Positions 1 through 9,905 of a DNA stretch of 64,000 nt are shown piece after piece (position 1 is the first letter of the stretch; each line of letters opens with the position of its first letter). Origin of the DNA: Certhia americana (Eukaryota; Chordata; Aves; Passeriformes; Certhiidae); NCBI GenBank assembly GCA_018697195.1, contig CM031858.1, forward strand, positions 78,065,133 through 78,129,132. Reading direction: 5' to 3'. The notes under the pieces were generated by a model. That model was given only the letters and a program-made list of their open reading frames with translations. It was not told the origin of the DNA and made no database searches. Position numbers and translations under genes: made by a program.

Positions 1-203
1 GCTTAGTCCATACACAGATCATAAATGATAAATTATAATTATAAATACCAATTAAAGAGTTATTCTTTTATGTGCATCTAATTTTAAAAAGTAAAATATA
101 TTTACTTTGCAGCAACTCTCCTTCCATAGAGCCATCCATACAGCAGAAGGAAAGAGGCAGAGTCCAACAGAAAAGTGTCATCACATGATTAAATGACAGA
201 TGA
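1..203. other. Unique AT-rich DNA
   Basis: AT-rich sequence with no open frame, repeat or RNA structure that I recognise. It ends where the antisense CR1 piece begins. Confidence 0.5.
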
Positions 204-685
204 TATCACAGAGTTGCAGAATGGGTCAGGTTAGAAGGGACCACAGTGGGTCATCTGGTCCAGCCTCCCTGCTTGAGCAGGGTCATCCTAGAGCACATGG
301 CACAGGATTGTGTCCAAACAGTTCTTAAATATCTCCAGTGAAGGAGACTCCACAGCCTCTCTGGGCAATCTGCTTCAGTGCCCAGGTACCCACAGTATAA
401 AGTTCTTCCTCATGTTCAGATAGAACTTCTTGTGCATCAGTTTCTGCTCATTACCTATTGTCCTGTTACTTGGTACCTCTGAGAAGAGCCTGGCTCCATG
501 TTCTTACCACCCTCCCTTCAGATAATGACAGCCATTGGTGAGATCCCCTCTTGATCTTCTCCAGACTGAACAATCCCAGATCTCTCAGCCTTTCCTCTAC
601 AAGAGATGCTCCAATACTTTAATCATCTTTATTACCCTCTCTTGGCCTCTGTCTAGGAACTCCTAGTCTCTGCTGCCATCTCTAC
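204..685 (-). mobile_element. CR1 non-LTR retrotransposon, 5'-truncated 3' end (antisense)
   Basis: Read on the minus strand, this is the 3' end of a CR1 LINE. The plus strand shows the diagnostic antisense phrases in order: a degenerate terminal 8-mer (ATCACAGAG), GTTAGAAGGGACCACAG, GGTCATCTGGTCCAGCC, GGAGACTCCACAGCCTCTCTG, AAAGTTCTTCCTCATGTTCA and CTCAGCCTTTCCTCTACAAG. These correspond to the end of ORF2 and the 3' UTR. Only the last roughly 480 bp are present, as expected for a 5'-truncated insertion made by target-primed reverse transcription. The element is mutated throughout and cannot be active. The wording of the first 200 bp resembles the CR1-J-like subfamilies common in neoavian birds. 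The 5' boundary near 685 is approximate. Confidence 0.9.
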
Positions 686-781
686 AACTGGGTTAGAAAG
701 AGACCACATTTTATAAATAACGGGGACTCAACTCTTACAAAAAATTCTTATATATAAGAAACAACATGACAGCAAATCATG

Positions 782-812
<31 letters not shown>

Positions 813-970
813 TTTCATTCTTCCTTCCTTCTTTCCTTCCTTCCTTCCGCACCTTCCGCACCTTCCGCACCTTCCGCACCTTCCGCACCTTCCACACCTT
901 CCGCACCTTCCGCACCTTCCTTCCTCCCTTTCTCCCTTTCTCCCTTTCTCCCTTTCTCCCTTTCTTCCTT
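782..970. repeat. Compound polypyrimidine satellite: (CTTT)n, (CTTC)n, 9-mer array, (CTTTCTCC)n
   Basis: Four simple-repeat blocks follow one another, all pyrimidine-rich on the plus strand. They are (CTTT)n at 782-815, CTTC-like repeats at about 816-844, eight copies of the 9-mer TTCCGCACC at 845-916 (the sixth copy reads TTCCACACC), and an 8-mer CTTTCTCC-like block at about 917-968. The 9-mer array carries CpG dinucleotides, which are rare elsewhere in the window. Reading frames through this block give low-complexity Phe/Pro/Leu or Arg/Thr/Phe repeats and are not genes. A mirror-like polypyrimidine tract of this length could adopt triplex DNA and is likely to vary in length between individuals. 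Confidence 0.95.
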
Positions 971-1964
971 ACTGAATAAATTTTAAAATTTTACGCCACT
1001 ATTGGACTAGAACCATTTTTAATTTAAGCTCATTTCTCACACCTTTCTCTCAGTGTCTACTGATCCAAGTCTCAACTTTAAAACCACATTGCATAATAAA
1101 CCGTCCAACTCATTGACACACTAGGCTGTTGAGGCCAAAAGACTGAATATGCTCAAAAAAGAACTAGACAAAAATCACAGAAGACAGGTCCACTAGAGGC
1201 TTTTAAATACAGTGGACAAATAACAGCCCCTGGCTCAGAAATTCTACCCTGTTAAATGCCTTAAACTGGGAGGTTTCAAAGGAGCATTGTTCTGTGCCTG
1301 CCCTGATTCTCAATCTCCCTCTAAGCACCATCTATGACCTATCATCAAAATAGGAAACAGCAAGCTAAACAGACCTTTGCTCTCAGTCTATATGACATGG
1401 CTTTGGAACAACAAATCTTTAAAAAGAAGTGCAGTATTTCCCCTTCCAGTGTCATATTTTAGAGGGGGTTTTTTTTAACTCTTTAGGTAATGATTGAGGT
1501 TAATAACTAAGAAAAACAAGGGAAAGAAGGAGTAGGTTTAATCAGTAAATATGTATTATTTATAATTTAATATATTGTTATTGCTCAGAAAAATACCAAA
1601 ATTAAATGGCAAAGATGAGTTTGTAAAGACAGATCATGTCAATGTTGGATATGAATAAAACTGTAAATTATCATTACACCTGTAACAGATGGTGACACTG
1701 TTAATCACTTTGTAGCAATAGTGAATTTACTGCCCAGAGCAAAATGTGATTTTCCAATTAGCCTTGTGCTCTAGGAATAAGAATGATCTCAATGGTTTTG
1801 GTTTTGAGGGTTTTGAGGATTCCAAAACCCTTTGAATATGGTTTCTTCTGAAGTCCTTCCTCCAGGATATTTGAATAGCTGTTTATTTGTTTCAGAACTA
1901 GAGACAGAAATGCTAAGGTGTGTTACCACATTTACAGAGGTTCATTCTTTATGAAGTCTGTATT
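971..1964. other. Unique AT-rich DNA
   Basis: No recognisable gene or repeat, only short homopolymer runs such as a T-run near 1470. No open frame here looks coding. Confidence 0.5.
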
Positions 1965-2535
1965 CACAGAATCAAGGAATAACAGAATGGTTCAGGTTAG
2001 AACGGACCACAGTGGGCCTTCCGATCCAAATTCCATGCTCAAGCAGGGTCATCCTAGAGCATATTGCATGGAATTGCATCCAGACAGTTCTGAAATATCT
2101 CCATTGAGGGTATAATCTGTTTCAGTGGTCAGCCATCGTCACAGTAAAGCCTTCCTCGTGTTCAGGTGGAACTTGCTGTGCATCAGTTTCTGCCCATTGC
2201 TTCCCGCCTATTGCTTGGCATCTCCCAGAGGAGCCTAACTCCATCTCTTGACTCCATCTCTTGTCCCTTTAGATATTTGTACACATTATTAAGGTCATCT
2301 CTCAGTGGCCTCTTCTAGATGCTGAGCAGGCCCAATTCCCTCAGCCTTTCCTCATAAGGGAGACTCTCCAGACCCTTGACCAAACAATCAGCTCTCCATC
2401 AGACCTGCTCCAGGAGCTCCATGTCTCTCTTGTGTTGAGGAACCTGGAACTTGCCATGGCATTCCAAATTTGGCCTCAGCAGAGCTGAGTAGGGGGGCAG
2501 GACCATTTCCCTTGACCTGCTGGCACCAGGGGGCT
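1965..2535 (-). mobile_element. CR1 non-LTR retrotransposon, 3' end (antisense)
   Basis: A second antisense CR1 piece. The plus strand opens with CACAGAATCAAGGAATAACA, a degenerate form of the CR1 terminal octamer. It continues with GTTAGAACGGACCACAGTGG, GCAGGGTCATCCTAGAGCA, CTTCCTCGTGTTCAGGTGGA, CTCAGCCTTTCCTCATAAGG and GAGCTCCATGTCTCTCTTGT, and ends at CATTTCCCTTGACCTGCTGG. It therefore covers the 3' UTR and about 350 bp of the ORF2 C-terminal region. It shares about the first 150 bp pattern with the copy at 204-685 but extends further 5'. CR1 similarity stops near 2535, where an unidentified GC-rich segment begins. Confidence 0.9.
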
Positions 2536-2795
2536 CCAAGGCAGCCCCAGCCCCAGGAACCTCCATGGGGATTGGGATCTGCTGTAGTCCCACAGTTTGG
2601 CCCATCTTGGCCAGGCAGGGCAGGATTCTGAGGGGCTGGAGACTGGCCCTGCTCTGGGGTCACTGGGGCAGGAGTTATTTGCCCCAGAAGTCAGAAACAC
2701 ACTCCTGAATCTTGGGGTGTGTGCAGGGAAAGAGCCAGGCAGGGCTAGACAAGGATAGGCAGGACAAACTGTGCCCTGTTGAAGGAGCATTCTTG
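2536..2795. other. GC-rich segment of unknown origin next to CR1
   Basis: About 260 bp clearly richer in G+C than the surroundings, with runs such as CAGCCCCAGCCCCAGG and CCAGGCAGGGCAGG and few CpGs. It follows directly on the CR1 similarity. On the minus strand it holds overlapping short open frames, but the residues (Pro, Gly and Ser-rich) match nothing I recognise. It may be a more 5' CR1 part that I cannot align, a decayed LTR, or unique DNA. Confidence 0.35.
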
Positions 2796-5645
2796 TTTAG
2801 GGGTGTTTGGGGCAAGCATCTCACCCCCCCCTTCTAGAACAGCACACATGCTGTCTGCACCCTGCCTTTCCCACAGAGCAGTCTGACCTTAAAAATGACC
2901 ATCTTAGCAGCAAGAGAACTAACCTCATCAGAAATAAGAGTACATTAGTGAAGCATGACCCTCTCATTGGTCATTTCACTGCTGCCTATTCTTGAGAGTA
3001 ATGCTGCATATAATATTCATGAAACTTCAGTTGCAGGGATTTCTAAAAATAAAGTATTTTTCAAAAAATCATTCTCAGTCCTCCTCTGCAATTTCACTAG
3101 TTAAAGTCCCACCAGTCAGGTGACAGCTTTCAGGTCTCAACTGAGCAATTTGGCGTGTAATATAAAATGCTAGTATAATTCCAGGCAGCCATTTCATTTA
3201 TTGATATTTCCTACATCACTTCAGTAGCCTTCAGGCCTCATTTTTCCATCTGTCTGCAGACTTCGAGTTTCAGGGCTTTTTTTATTTTTTTTTTTTTTTT
3301 TCCCAGACTAACAGCCCATGGCTATAATCTAAGACCCTTAGTTCTCTTTTCTTCCCACACTGTTATCTCTAGAAATCTTCTACTCATCAGAATATTGCTA
3401 CAAATTCTAGTTGATGCCCTGGTGCAGCTTGAGTGCCTCTGATCTTTCCCTCCTTACCCACAGTTCCCAAAAAGGACAGATTTTTTCAGTTTGTGCTCAT
3501 CCTACATATATAAAATGCCATCCAGCACATTATCTTATTCCACTTATTCCAAGAGCAGTCAAATATGGCTGCCTGAAAACAAGTGAAGAAACAGGGCAGA
3601 TATGTAACAATGCCCTAAATATTTTCCAGGTTACTATTAATTTGCAGACTAGACACTTTCTGAGCAAAGCAGTTATCTGCATGCAAAAGGGCACAGTGTG
3701 CTTCTCTACCACAAAATACAAGTTTCCAAATTTTAATCCTACATGCAGGTTTATCATGCACAGGCTACATAGTTTCATTGTATGTTTTCTAATGAATTGT
3801 TTCCTTGGGGGGTTGGGGGTTTTTTTTGTTTGATCTTGTCACCTGATAGCTGAATCTTATGCCACTTGGTTTGTGTACTAGAAAAGGAAGCAAATAGTTT
3901 CCTGTGTTTACCCTTTGCTCTGGGTTATCATGTATAATCAGATACTGGTCCTTGACACATCCACTGAAGTTGGCTAGGGTACTCTTACACTTCACTGCAG
4001 CAGCATCTGCACTGGTAATATAGTTGTTAACAAAGTGGCCTAGATTAGCTGTATTAACTGAAAGCAGAGCTCTGGAATGCATTGAATTGGTTTTAGATAG
4101 CCTCTTTGAAAAGCAGGCAGTTTTCCAGAGTTTATGCCTATAACAGAAGACAAAGATAATTTAGTCTGCCTTGTTCTGTACAGTGTTTAATCTTATCTAC
4201 CTTTCCCTTTTTTCTTTCTTGGGCAGTAGATGGGAGGACATCATCACAAGCCAGTGTCCACAGGACGTTAGGATTTAGTGAGATAGATATAGATCCATAA
4301 ACCCTGGAATGTAGTGAATAAAATACTTAATATGAGGCAACAGAGAGGTTGCCTTCCCCATATGGACAGAATCCAAGAGGGGACTGGTGAGTGGCTACTC
4401 TGTACCCTTTGGTTGCTACTCAGTTCCCTTCCCTTGCATGACAGCTGCTCTTGTTTTAACAAACAATGAGCCCAACAATTAGGGAGGGGTGCATCCTGCA
4501 ACAAAGGGGCCAGCATAATGCAATGAAGACAGAGAGCAGGGCATTGGATGCATTAAAGAGGTAAGGATGAAAAACTCCTTGCAGCAGCCCACTTAAATAG
4601 AGAAGTTGCTCACCTGCAGAGAGCCAGCAGTAGAAAAACTTTCTGGATGGGGAGCCTATTTTCTTTTTCCTGCAGAACAGACCACATCCTTTCATCTTAT
4701 TCCTCTCCTTAATAACATGATATAACCTTTGCCAGACTTCTCTCTCACTTACAATTTTCTGACTGATTTTTTTCCTTATTCTTCAATTTTTCTCTCTTTA
4801 CAGCACATAACAAAATAGCATCAACATTTTTTAGAACCATTTATCTGTCAATCTGTCAACTCCTTTAACTGATCTGATGATTACAGACAATAATTTCAGG
4901 TGCAATGTAGTGCTAAATCAGACTTTCCCAACAGAAACTGAAGTTGCCAATGAAGCACCACACTTGCATTCTGCCCTCAGAAGACTGTGGTACCCAACCA
5001 AGATAAGGCATGAGATCTGTAAACTTCTCATAGATAGCATCTAACCACTTTATTTGAAATGGAATCATAGGAAATCACATTCTTACTGTTGTACATGAAC
5101 CAGATCTTGGGTACTTAGAGACAACTTAGAGCAAGTGTCAAGCAATTTACATATGATCATCAAACTTTTGTCTGATGGGAATTTTTCAAAGAACATTTCT
5201 ATAGTTATCCAGCTTACAAAAGAGAGACTTTTCTTTGGATTTAGTGGACATAAACATACCTCTCAAAATTAAGAACAGTAAAAAAGAGCCTTATTCAGAT
5301 GAGACTTTGCAAACCATTATGAATCATTTTGGAGAGCCAATTCCTAAACTAGTGGATGAGTGTAAGGTAACCTGAAGTAACAAAACATACCCTAATGTTT
5401 CAGAAATCATGCATTAGGATAGAAACAAGTTGCTTGAGAGTTCCTACAGAAATTACTGTCATCAGTTCAAGCTAATGCTAGTTAGCTGATAAAAGTTTCT
5501 AGGAAGCCAGAGGAGAATCCTCTTTCCATTTGGATGTGTAGAAGACATTGAAGAACTCAGAATGCTCTATTCCTTGTGTTTACCAAATGACAGAGTTTAC
5601 AGTTGCCTGGATACCTTCATATGAAGTAGTCATGATTTAATTTTT
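2796..5645. other. Unique AT-rich DNA
   Basis: About 2.85 kb without a supportable gene. There is an interrupted poly(T) run at 3277-3301. The longest open frame (3411-3833, plus, 140 codons) ends in a T-rich low-complexity tract, has no recognisable domain and overlaps other open frames on the opposite strand, so I treat it as chance. Confidence 0.5.
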
Positions 5646-5667
5646 TAGAGTATCTGGAGGACAAATT

Positions 5668-6063
5668 TTGCCTCAGCTGGTGGGTGAGACCAACAGGGGA
5701 GGGACTATGTTAGACCTCATGTTTGCAAATAGAGAAGGACTGATGAAAGGTGTGATGGTTGGAAGCCACTTGGGGCACAGTGATCATGAAATCATAGTGT
5801 TCTCGATATTCAGGGAAATCAGGAGGAACATCAATAAGACTTTTACGCTGAACTTCCAGAGGGCAAACTTTGGCCTGTTTAGGAGACTTATTCAGAGTTC
5901 CTTGGGAAGCATCCCTTACAAACAAAGGACTGCAGGAAAAGTGGGCATGCTTCAAAACAGAGATCTTGAGGGCACAGGAGCGGGCTGTCCCTGTGTGCTG
6001 AAAGATGCATTGACATGGCAAACATCCAGTCTGGATGAGCAAGGAGGTTTTGGAGGAACATAG
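5668..6063 (+). pseudogene. CR1 ORF2 remnant: C-terminal part of the endonuclease
   Basis: An open stretch that is recognisably the end of the CR1 apurinic/apyrimidinic-like endonuclease. Visible landmarks are GGTMLDLMFANREGL, then VVGSHLGHSDHEIIVFSI-like text containing the conserved SDH motif (GHSDHE) of the exonuclease/endonuclease/phosphatase fold, then LNFQRANFGLFRRL. In the intact protein this domain nicks the target DNA to prime reverse transcription. There is no genuine start codon. The frame opens at a TTG inside the domain, and one base earlier the matching text (EDKF) lies in another frame, which shows a frameshift at about 5667. After residue 85 or so the translation leaves the CR1 pattern and ends at a stop. 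Confidence 0.85.
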
Positions 6064-6184
6064 AAATAAAAAGAGGATATATCATCTTTGGAAGGACAGT
6101 CAAGTCTCTCAGGAAGTATTTAAGAGGATTGCTAGGGTATGTAGGAAAAAAATTAGGGAGGCCAAAACTCAGTTTTAACTTAAA

Positions 6185-6619
6185 ATGATGACTACTGTAA
6201 AGGACAATAAAAAATGTTTCTACAAATATATTAATGGCAAAAGGAAGGGTAGAACCAACCTTTGTTCTCTGCTGGATGCTGGAGGAAACTTAGTAACTGC
6301 AGATGAGGAGAAGGTGGAAGTGCTTAATGCCTTCTTTATCTCAGTCTTTAGTGGGAAGACAGTTTGTCCTCAGGACAGCCGTCCTCCGGGGTTACTAGAC
6401 GGTGTGAGGAAGCAGAATGGTCCCCCTCTTAACCAAGAGGAGGCATTCAGGGAACTGCTGAAATGCTTGGATATTCATAAATCTGTGGAACCAGATGGGA
6501 TCCATCCCAGGATGTTGAGGGAGCTGGCAGATGAGCTTGCAAAGCCACTCTCCATAATTTACCAACAGTCCTGGCTCACTGGTGTGTGGTTCCAGATTAC
6601 TGGGAGCTGGCCAATGTGA
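6185..6619 (+). pseudogene. CR1 ORF2 remnant: linker and N-terminal fingers of the reverse transcriptase
   Basis: This continues ORF2 in a different frame. It opens with VKDNKKCFYKYINGKRKGR, the CR1 linker, followed by LLDAGGNLVTADEEKVEVLN, NAFFISVFSGK, then EPDGIHPRMLRELADELAKP and IIYQQSWLTG, which are the start of the reverse transcriptase domain. The expected Gly-Pro-Asp-Gly of LINE reverse transcriptases reads Glu-Pro-Asp-Gly here. After WLTG a frameshift removes the PDDW-like step, but the next conserved words (LANVTPI, then [18 protein letters not shown]) are still readable in other frames between 6605 and 6720. This is not an independent gene. Confidence 0.88.
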
Positions 6620-6786
6620 CACCCATTCACAAAAAAAAAGGGTGGGAAGGAGAATCCTGGTAATTATAGGCCAGTCAGCCTGACCTCAGTACCTGGAAAG
6701 GTGATGGAACAGTTTACACTAAGTGTCACACACAGCACTTACAGGATGTCCAGGGGATCAGACCCCTCCAGTTTGGGAGAACTAGG

Positions 6787-7206
6787 TTGTGTTTGACCAA
6801 CCTGGTCTCCTTTTATGACCAGGTGACCCACCTGGTGGATGCAGGAAAGGCTGTGGTTGTTGTGTACCTGGACTTCAGCAAGGTCTTTGACACTGTCTCC
6901 CACAGCACACTCCTGGAAAAGCTGGCAGCCCATGGTTTGGACAGGAGCACTCTCTGCTGGGTTAGGAACTGGCTGGATGGCTGGGCCCAGAGAGTGGTGG
7001 TGAGCAGTGCTGCATCCAGCTGGGGGCCAGGCACCAGTGGTGTCCCTCAGGGGTCTGTGCTGGGCCCAGTTCTGTTCAATATTTTTATTGATGACATGGA
7101 TGAGGGTATTGAGTCTTTCATTAGTAAATCTGCAGATGACACGAAGCTGGGAGTGTGTCTTGATCTGTTGGAAGGATGGAGTGCTCTGCAGAGAGACCTG
7201 GAATGA
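6787..7206 (+). pseudogene. CR1 ORF2 remnant: reverse transcriptase catalytic core
   Basis: The best preserved part of ORF2. It contains [20 protein letters not shown], motif A as [15 protein letters not shown] (catalytic Asp at residue 29, about 6871), motif B as [20 protein letters not shown], and motif C as KSADDTKLG. The two motif C aspartates are kept, but the aromatic residue before Ala-Asp-Asp, normally Phe in CR1, is Ser, and motif A has Val in place of the usual Ala. The frame stops soon after LQRDLE. In an intact element this domain synthesises cDNA at the nicked target site. The break in frame at both ends rules out function. Confidence 0.93.
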
Positions 7207-7209
7207 TTG

Positions 7210-7960
7210 GATGGATGGGTGGAGTCCAACAAGATGAGGTTTAATAAGTTCAAGTGCTGGGTCCTGCATTTTGGCCACAACAACCCTCTGCAGTGTTACA
7301 GGATGTGATCAGTGTGGCTGGACAGTGCCCAGGCAGAAAGGGACCTGGGGGTGCTGGTGACAGCCAGCTGAACATGAGCCAGCTCTGTGCCCTGGTGGGC
7401 AAGAAGGCCAATGGCATCCTGGCCTGGATCAGGAATGGTGTGGCCAGCAGGAGCAGGGAGATCATTCTGCCCCTGGACTGGGCACTGGTGAGGCCACATC
7501 TTGAGTGCTGTGTCCAGATCTGTTCCCCTCAGTTTAGGAAGGACATTGAGACACTGGAGCACATCCAGAGGAGACAGCGAGGCTAGTGCGGGGCTGGGAA
7601 CACAAACCCTGTGAGGAATGACTGAGGGAGCTGGGGGTGTTTAGCCTGGAGAAAAGGAGACTCAGAGGTAACCTTATCAGTCTCTACAGCTTCCTGAGAG
7701 GTGGCTGCAGTCAGGTGGGGGTTGGTCTCTTTCTCCAGGCAGCAACTGACAGAACCAGAGGACACAGTGTCAAGCTGTGACAAGGGAAATATAGACTGAA
7801 TATTAGGAAGAAGTTTTTCATGGAAAGAGTAATAAAGCACTGGAATGCTTTTCCTGGGGAAGTGGTAGGGTCACCATCCCTGGATGTATTTAAAAAAAAG
7901 ACTGGATGTGGCACTTGGTGTCATGGTCTAGTTGAGGTGTTAGGGCATAGCAGAAAGTTT
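7210..7960 (+). pseudogene. CR1 ORF2 remnant: C-terminal region
   Basis: Downstream ORF2 text is split over three frames. [16 protein letters not shown] is readable near 7240-7290. [20 protein letters not shown], then [20 protein letters not shown] and [10 protein letters not shown] lie at about 7365-7575. [20 protein letters not shown] at about 7635-7695 and FFMERVIKHWNAFPGEVVGS, then DVFKKKTGC at about 7810-7905 close the protein. These are the usual last words of CR1 ORF2. The frame changes and the absence of any intact unit of more than about 110 codons show a decayed copy. Confidence 0.88.
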
Positions 7961-8000
7961 AGGTCGATGATCTTGGAGGTCGCTTCCAACCTAACTACTC

Positions 8001-8553
8001 TGTGAACCATACATGAAAAGCCCCACATAGCCACTCACTGCCCCTAGATAGGATGGGGGAGAGAATAGGAATAGTAAAAGTGAAAAAACTCATGGGTTGA
8101 GGTAGTGAAAGTTTAATAGGTAAAGCGGAAGCATGCAGTGAAGCACAGCAAAACTGGGAATTCATTCACTGTCTCCCATGGACAGTCAAGTAGTCAGCTT
8201 TTCCCAGGAAAGCAGGTATTCATCACACATGAAGGTGGCTTGGGAATATAAACACCTTCACTCTGAACATGCTCCCTTCCCTTCTTCCACCAGACCTATA
8301 CACTGAGCAGGATGCCATACAGTGTGGGTTATATTTTGGGTCATACTGTCCTCCCTTCCAATTTCTTGTGCATCCCCAGCCTCCTCACTGGTGGGGTGAG
8401 GAACAGAAAAGGCCTTGGCTCTGTGTAAACTCTTCTCAACAATAACAAAAACATCCCTGTGACATCAATGTTGTTTTCAGCACAATACCAAAGTATAACT
8501 CCATACCAGCTACTGTAAAGAAAATTCACTTTTCCCCAGCCAAAACCAGCACA
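8001..8553 (-). mobile_element. Endogenous retrovirus LTR (antisense), abutting the CR1 3' end
   Basis: Read on the minus strand this begins TGTGCTGGTTTTGGCTGGGG at 8553, the start of an LTR type that I recognise as frequent in avian genomes. It continues with ACTCTTCTC-like text, GAGGAGGCTGGGGATGCAC, a region where the TATA box is expected (about 8290-8300, decayed to TGTATAGG), the R-like part, and a poly(A) signal ATTAAA (plus-strand TTTAAT, 8112-8117). Near 8030-8070 it ends with GGGCAGTGAGTGGCTATGTG-like U5 text. The distal U5 terminus is poorly conserved. I place it at the TG of TGTGAACC (8001), but it could be a few dozen bases to the right. No target-site duplication is visible, and no internal retroviral genes are present. 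Family name not assigned. Confidence 0.8.
8112..8117 (-). promoter_or_regulatory. LTR polyadenylation signal (ATTAAA)
   Basis: A minus-strand ATTAAA within the R/U5 part of the LTR, in the context CCTATTAAACTTTC. This is the position where related avian LTRs carry CTATTAAACTG. Confidence 0.6.
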
Positions 8554-9654
8554 GGAGCCATTACATACAAAACATAATTTCTCATTCCTGCTGTTAACTC
8601 TAGTGCAGGTACATCACCCAGCCTTTATGAACCATCATACATAAGACATCTAAATAGATCAAACAGCATAAAATCATACTGCCTGTTGGCAAAGCTCCAG
8701 TAAGCTCACAGTTCATTTTGAAGCTGACTGAACCTAATTAAAGCATATCTCAAGATATAAAATTAGTAAGAATATGTCAGAAAATAAGCATAAGCAAACA
8801 GATTCATAAAGAAGTCAGTGATAATTGGAATTTCAAATGGTGACACTAGCTTGCAATGTCAGCATAGTAACCATTCCTATGGAGATTAAGAATTCACTGA
8901 AAATTAGTGTAGAGCCTTTCACAGTCTAAGCAATGAAAGATTTGAGCAGATGGAGACCCCATTGCCTTAGGGGCAAAATTAATATTCTCTAAATGCATGT
9001 ACTTCCCAGAATGCTGCATGCCATAAGAGATCTCCTAGTTATTATTCTGCCATTTAATTTCAGGAAAAAAATGTGTCTTTTAACATTTTTAGGTAGCAAA
9101 GGAGAGAAAAACAGTGAGGTAGGATGCTGCATAAAGTGTGATGTTTAGTCACGGTGAAGATTTCTACTTCAGAAAATATTATTTTAGTTTTAATACCATT
9201 CAAAAGGTCTGTGTCTGTCATGACAAAGCAAGCTGATCTCAGGGAATCCATTTTCTGTCCTGCACCATTATGTGACTGGCACGGACAATGGTAGAGTTCT
9301 TCACACTAAATATATGAATAATATCACCACTATTATCACAATTTCATAATTTTAACTCCATAGTACAGAGGTTTTCCAGGATGGTACTGCAGTGCAGTTC
9401 AAGAATTTACAAGGGAATTAAATCTTCATAGAACTCTCTCTTTTTCTTTCTTTCTTTTTTTTTTTAATTTGAGAAGAGAGTTCATAAATATCCAAGAAAA
9501 ATGAATGGATTCATTTGGTAGTGGGGCTATTCTGCTCCAAATACACATATACATAGCAGAGGTGAAGTGGCCCAGAGACCCATTCCTGCTGCAGGAGCTC
9601 TGAGTGCTGCTACAAGGTATTTCCTGACACTTCACCCACCCTGCTCAATAGAGA
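8554..9654. other. Unique AT-rich DNA
   Basis: No supportable gene or repeat. A pyrimidine-rich run (TCTTTTTCTTTCTTTC then T-run) lies at about 9440-9465. Confidence 0.45.
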
Positions 9655-9905
9655 ATGGAGCCATCCAGAACTACAGAAAGGATGGGAGGGACCACAGCGG
9701 ATGATGTAGTCCAACCTTGTACAATCTGGGTCATCTTAAAGCACATTGGACAGAATATGATCAGACAGTTCTTGAATGTCTCCAGTCAGGGAGACTCCAC
9801 AATCTTTCAGGAAAATCTGTTCCAGTGCTTAGTCACCCATACAGTAAAGAAGTTCTTCCTTGTGTTCAGATAGAACTTCCTTATATGCCATGCCTTGTAT
9901 TGTCC
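9655..9905 (-). mobile_element. CR1 3' end fragment (antisense)
   Basis: Plus-strand phrases GGATGGGAGGGACCACAGCG, GTCCAACCTTGTACA, GGGTCATCTTAAAGCACATTG, CAGTCAGGGAGACTCCACAA and AAGTTCTTCCTTGTGTTCAG follow the same order as in the CR1 copies at 204 and 1965. About 250 bp of 3' UTR and the ORF2 end remain. The terminal octamer region is decayed, so the exact right-hand end of the element in its own orientation (about 9655-9680) is uncertain. Confidence 0.85.

Larger units (their letters stand above)
5646..8000 (+). mobile_element. CR1 non-LTR retrotransposon, about 2.35 kb, degenerate ORF2 and 3' UTR
   Basis: The longest mobile element in the window. CR1 copies itself through an RNA intermediate using an ORF2 protein with an endonuclease and a reverse transcriptase. 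This copy starts within the C-terminal part of the endonuclease (EDKF near 5656, then PQLVGETNRGG) and runs through the whole reverse transcriptase, the C-terminal region and the short 3' UTR. It ends in CTTCCAACCTAACTACTCTG, a decayed form of the usual CR1 tail. It lacks ORF1 and the N-terminal endonuclease, so roughly half of a full element of about 4.5 kb is missing. At least five frame changes and several stops disrupt ORF2. The 3' end is abutted by an antisense LTR. The copy is dead and moderately old. Confidence 0.95.

Noticed and set aside
766..979. Overlapping frames giving Phe/Leu/Pro-His and Arg-Thr-Phe repeats
   Set aside because: They are translations of the pyrimidine satellites, and two frames are open at once because the repeat contains no stop.
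3411..3833. 140-codon plus frame
   Set aside because: No domain or splice context, ends in a G/T-rich low-complexity tract, and frames on the opposite strand overlap it.
6739..7278. 179-codon minus-strand frame opposite the CR1 reverse transcriptase
   Set aside because: Antisense shadow of CR1 ORF2. The plus strand carries the recognisable RT motifs.
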